DNA of 64,000 bases, taken from positions 3,792,501-3,856,500 of the forward strand of contig CP027224.1 of NCBI GenBank assembly GCA_002973635.1. Direction: 5' to 3'. The notes under the pieces were generated by a model. The model worked only from the letters and a program-made list of their open reading frames with translations, was not told where the DNA came from and ran no database searches. The stretch comes from Lysinibacillus sp. B2A1. GTDB taxonomy: Bacteria > Bacillota > Bacilli > Bacillales_A > Planococcaceae. A program made the translations under genes and the position numbers. Shown piece by piece: positions 62,407-64,000 of this stretch (positions are counted from its first letter, which is position 1; every line of letters starts with the position of its first letter).

Positions 62407-63411
62407 TTACTTTGTATGCAAATGACATGCTGCAAAGTGCTTACTATCTGTTTGAATAAAGTCAGGCTCCTGTGTTTTGCAAATATCCATCGCTACAGGA
62501 CATCTTGTATGAAACCTACATCCGGCAGGCGGATTAGATGGACTTGGCACATCCCCTGTAAGAATAATCTTTTCTCGATGTTCATCACTAATATCTGGAA
62601 CCGAGGACAGAAGCGACTTTGTGTAAGGATGTTGCGTTTTTTCATATAGTTGATCACGAGTAGATAATTCAACAATTTTACCTAAATACATCACTGCGAC
62701 TCGGTCACTAATATGGTGAACAACACTGAGATCATGCGAGATAAATAGATAAGTAAGGTTCAATTGTTTCTGTAAATCCTCTAGTAAGTTAATGACCTGT
62801 GCTTGAATCGACACATCTAAAGCTGAGACAGGTTCGTCACACACGATAAGCTCTGGATCTAGTGCCAATGCTCTAGCAATTCCAACCCTTTGTTTCTGAC
62901 CTCCTGACATTTCATGAGGATATCTATCAAGAAAACGATTTGCTAGACCAACCATATCCATTAGCTCTTTAATTTTTGCTTCACCATTTTGTATTTTATG
63001 AATTTTGAATGGTTCTAATAAAATTTGCTTAATCGTTCTACGTGGATTTAAGCAAGCAGATGGATCTTGGAAAATCAGTTGTGCCTTTTTAGCAAAATTT
63101 TTCCGTTTTGATTTTGAAAACTTTGTAATATCTTCGCCATCAAATAATATTTCAGATCCCTGGTCTGGTGTATATAGACCAAGCAATGTCCTGCCTAGTG
63201 TACTTTTACCACATCCACTTTCGCCCACAAGACTAAATGTTTCACCCTTTTTTATCGTAAAAGAAACATCGTCCACTGCTCTAAGTAAACCTTTTTTTCC
63301 ATCTGGGCTTTTAATATGAAAGGTCTTTTTTAAGTGTGAAACCTCTAAAATATTTTCTGTGCCATTGCTGTTTGATACCGTATCTATACTATTGGAATTA
63401 TTTTGTACCAT
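62407..63411 (-). CDS. Peptide ABC transporter ATPase (DppF type)
   Basis: 334 residues. Walker [12 protein letters not shown], signature [14 protein letters not shown], Walker [13 protein letters not shown], and the C-terminal oligopeptide extension with [15 protein letters not shown], whose Cys residues bind an iron-sulfur cluster in several homologues. Its start overlaps the other ATPase by 14 bases. It powers the importer together with that subunit. Confidence 0.92.
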   Translation of the reverse strand: MVQNNSNSIDTVSNSNGTENILEVSHLKKTFHIKSPDGKKGLLRAVDDVSFTIKKGETFSLVGESGCGKSTLGRTLLGLYTPDQGSEILFDGEDITKFSKSKRKNFAKKAQLIFQDPSACLNPRRTIKQILLEPFKIHKIQNGEAKIKELMDMVGLANRFLDRYPHEMSGGQKQRVGIARALALDPELIVCDEPVSALDVSIQAQVINLLEDLQKQLNLTYLFISHDLSVVHHISDRVAVMYLGKIVELSTRDQLYEKTQHPYTKSLLSSVPDISDEHREKIILTGDVPSPSNPPAGCRFHTRCPVAMDICKTQEPDFIQTDSKHFAACHLHTK

Positions 63412-64000
63412 TCACATCACCACCCTTTTCAGATCCGTCATAAATAAAGCATTTTACTTCACGACCATCTTCTAGTTGAAATAATGGTGGGGCTTCCAAT
63501 TTACATTTCTCTGTTGCAAATTTACAACGGGGATGAAAACTGCAACCTTTTGGCATATTCAGTGCATCAGGAACACTACCTTCAATCGCTTCGAGTCTTT
63601 CCACTTTACTAGAAATTTTAGGTATGGCATTAAGCAATCCTTTTGTATACGGATGAAGCGGATCAGCAAAAACCAACTCAGTTGGACTTTTTTCAACAAT
63701 TTGTCCAGTGTACATAACTACTACTTTCTCACACATTTCCTTCACAACACCCAAATCATGAGTGATCATAATAATACTCATATTCCTCTTTTTCTTCAGA
63801 CTGTTCATTAAATCTAGAATTTGCGCTTGAATCGTAACATCTAATGCAGTAGTAGGCTCATCAGCAATTAATAGTTTGGTATTACAGGCTAAAGCGATAG
63901 CTATCATAATTCTTTGTCGCATACCACCTGACATTTGATGTGGGTATTCATGAAATCGCTGCTCTGGAGAAGGGATTCCTACCATTCTTAGCAATTCAAT
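63398..64000 (-). CDS. Peptide ABC transporter ATPase (DppD type), partial
   Basis: The 5' part lies beyond the right edge, so Walker A is missing. Visible are the signature [16 protein letters not shown], Walker [13 protein letters not shown], the H-loop MITHDLG and the C-terminal motif [17 protein letters not shown]. About 200 residues are present. It is the other ATPase subunit of the dipeptide-type importer and is upstream in the same operon. Confidence 0.9.
   Translation of the reverse strand: MELLRMVGIPSPEQRFHEYPHQMSGGMRQRIMIAIALACNTKLLIADEPTTALDVTIQAQILDLMNSLKKKRNMSIIMITHDLGVVKEMCEKVVVMYTGQIVEKSPTELVFADPLHPYTKGLLNAIPKISSKVERLEAIEGSVPDALNMPKGCSFHPRCKFATEKCKLEAPPLFQLEDGREVKCFIYDGSEKGGDVNGTK

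Overview
The window is low-GC Gram-positive chromosomal DNA, most likely from a Bacillaceae/Planococcaceae spore-former close to Lysinibacillus. This is inferred from strong AGGAGG ribosome sites, many TTG/GTG starts, four ECF sigma factors (one SigY-like), a yndGHJ-like operon, the CblS/CblT alpha-ribazole salvage pair and an NrdR-type ribonucleotide reductase control region. No rRNA or tRNA gene was seen. Most genes lie on the minus strand.

Layout. 0-7 kb: an orphan phage-baseplate-like gene, a DNA glycosylase fused to a DUF1963 domain, a methyltransferase, an isochorismatase-like hydrolase, a beta-helix protein, and a two-repeat CRISPR remnant without cas genes. 7-14 kb: a His-rich membrane-anchored protein, a chemotaxis receptor, and the yndG-yndH-yndJ-like operon, whose first gene carries 19 in-frame heptad repeats. 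14-24 kb: three ECF sigma modules (sigma plus ABC transporter; sigma plus DUF4179 anti-sigma; sigma plus membrane anti-sigma), with a toast-rack lipoprotein. 23-35 kb: an MFS/LysR divergent pair, an EamA exporter, a two-component system with an alpha/beta hydrolase, and a heterodimeric ABC exporter whose first gene looks frameshifted. 35-40 kb: a class I ribonucleotide reductase operon. Its alpha gene is split by a group I intron encoding a GIY-YIG endonuclease, directly after the catalytic-cysteine codon. It is preceded by tandem NrdR boxes and an adenosylcobalamin riboswitch with a terminator. 40-47 kb: a ten-gene cobalamin salvage and nucleotide-loop operon (cbiZ to cblS). 47-51 kb: aspartate kinase, a ~1 kb array of 21/42-bp repeats, and an AlkC-like repair protein. 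51-58 kb: topoisomerase III and decayed genes that look like the remains of a conjugative element, then a SigY operon with two matching SigY-type promoters. 58-64 kb: an oligopeptide/dipeptide ABC transporter operon running off the right edge.

How the parts fit. The cobalamin operon makes adenosylcobalamin from salvaged corrinoids and alpha-ribazole. The riboswitch next to it would shut off the B12-independent reductase when adenosylcobalamin is plentiful, presumably because a B12-dependent class II enzyme exists elsewhere. The sigma-factor modules suggest several envelope-stress circuits. Three separate loci carry tandem repeats with the same 21-bp period and a similar GRGCGA-like core; this is the least explained structure in the window.
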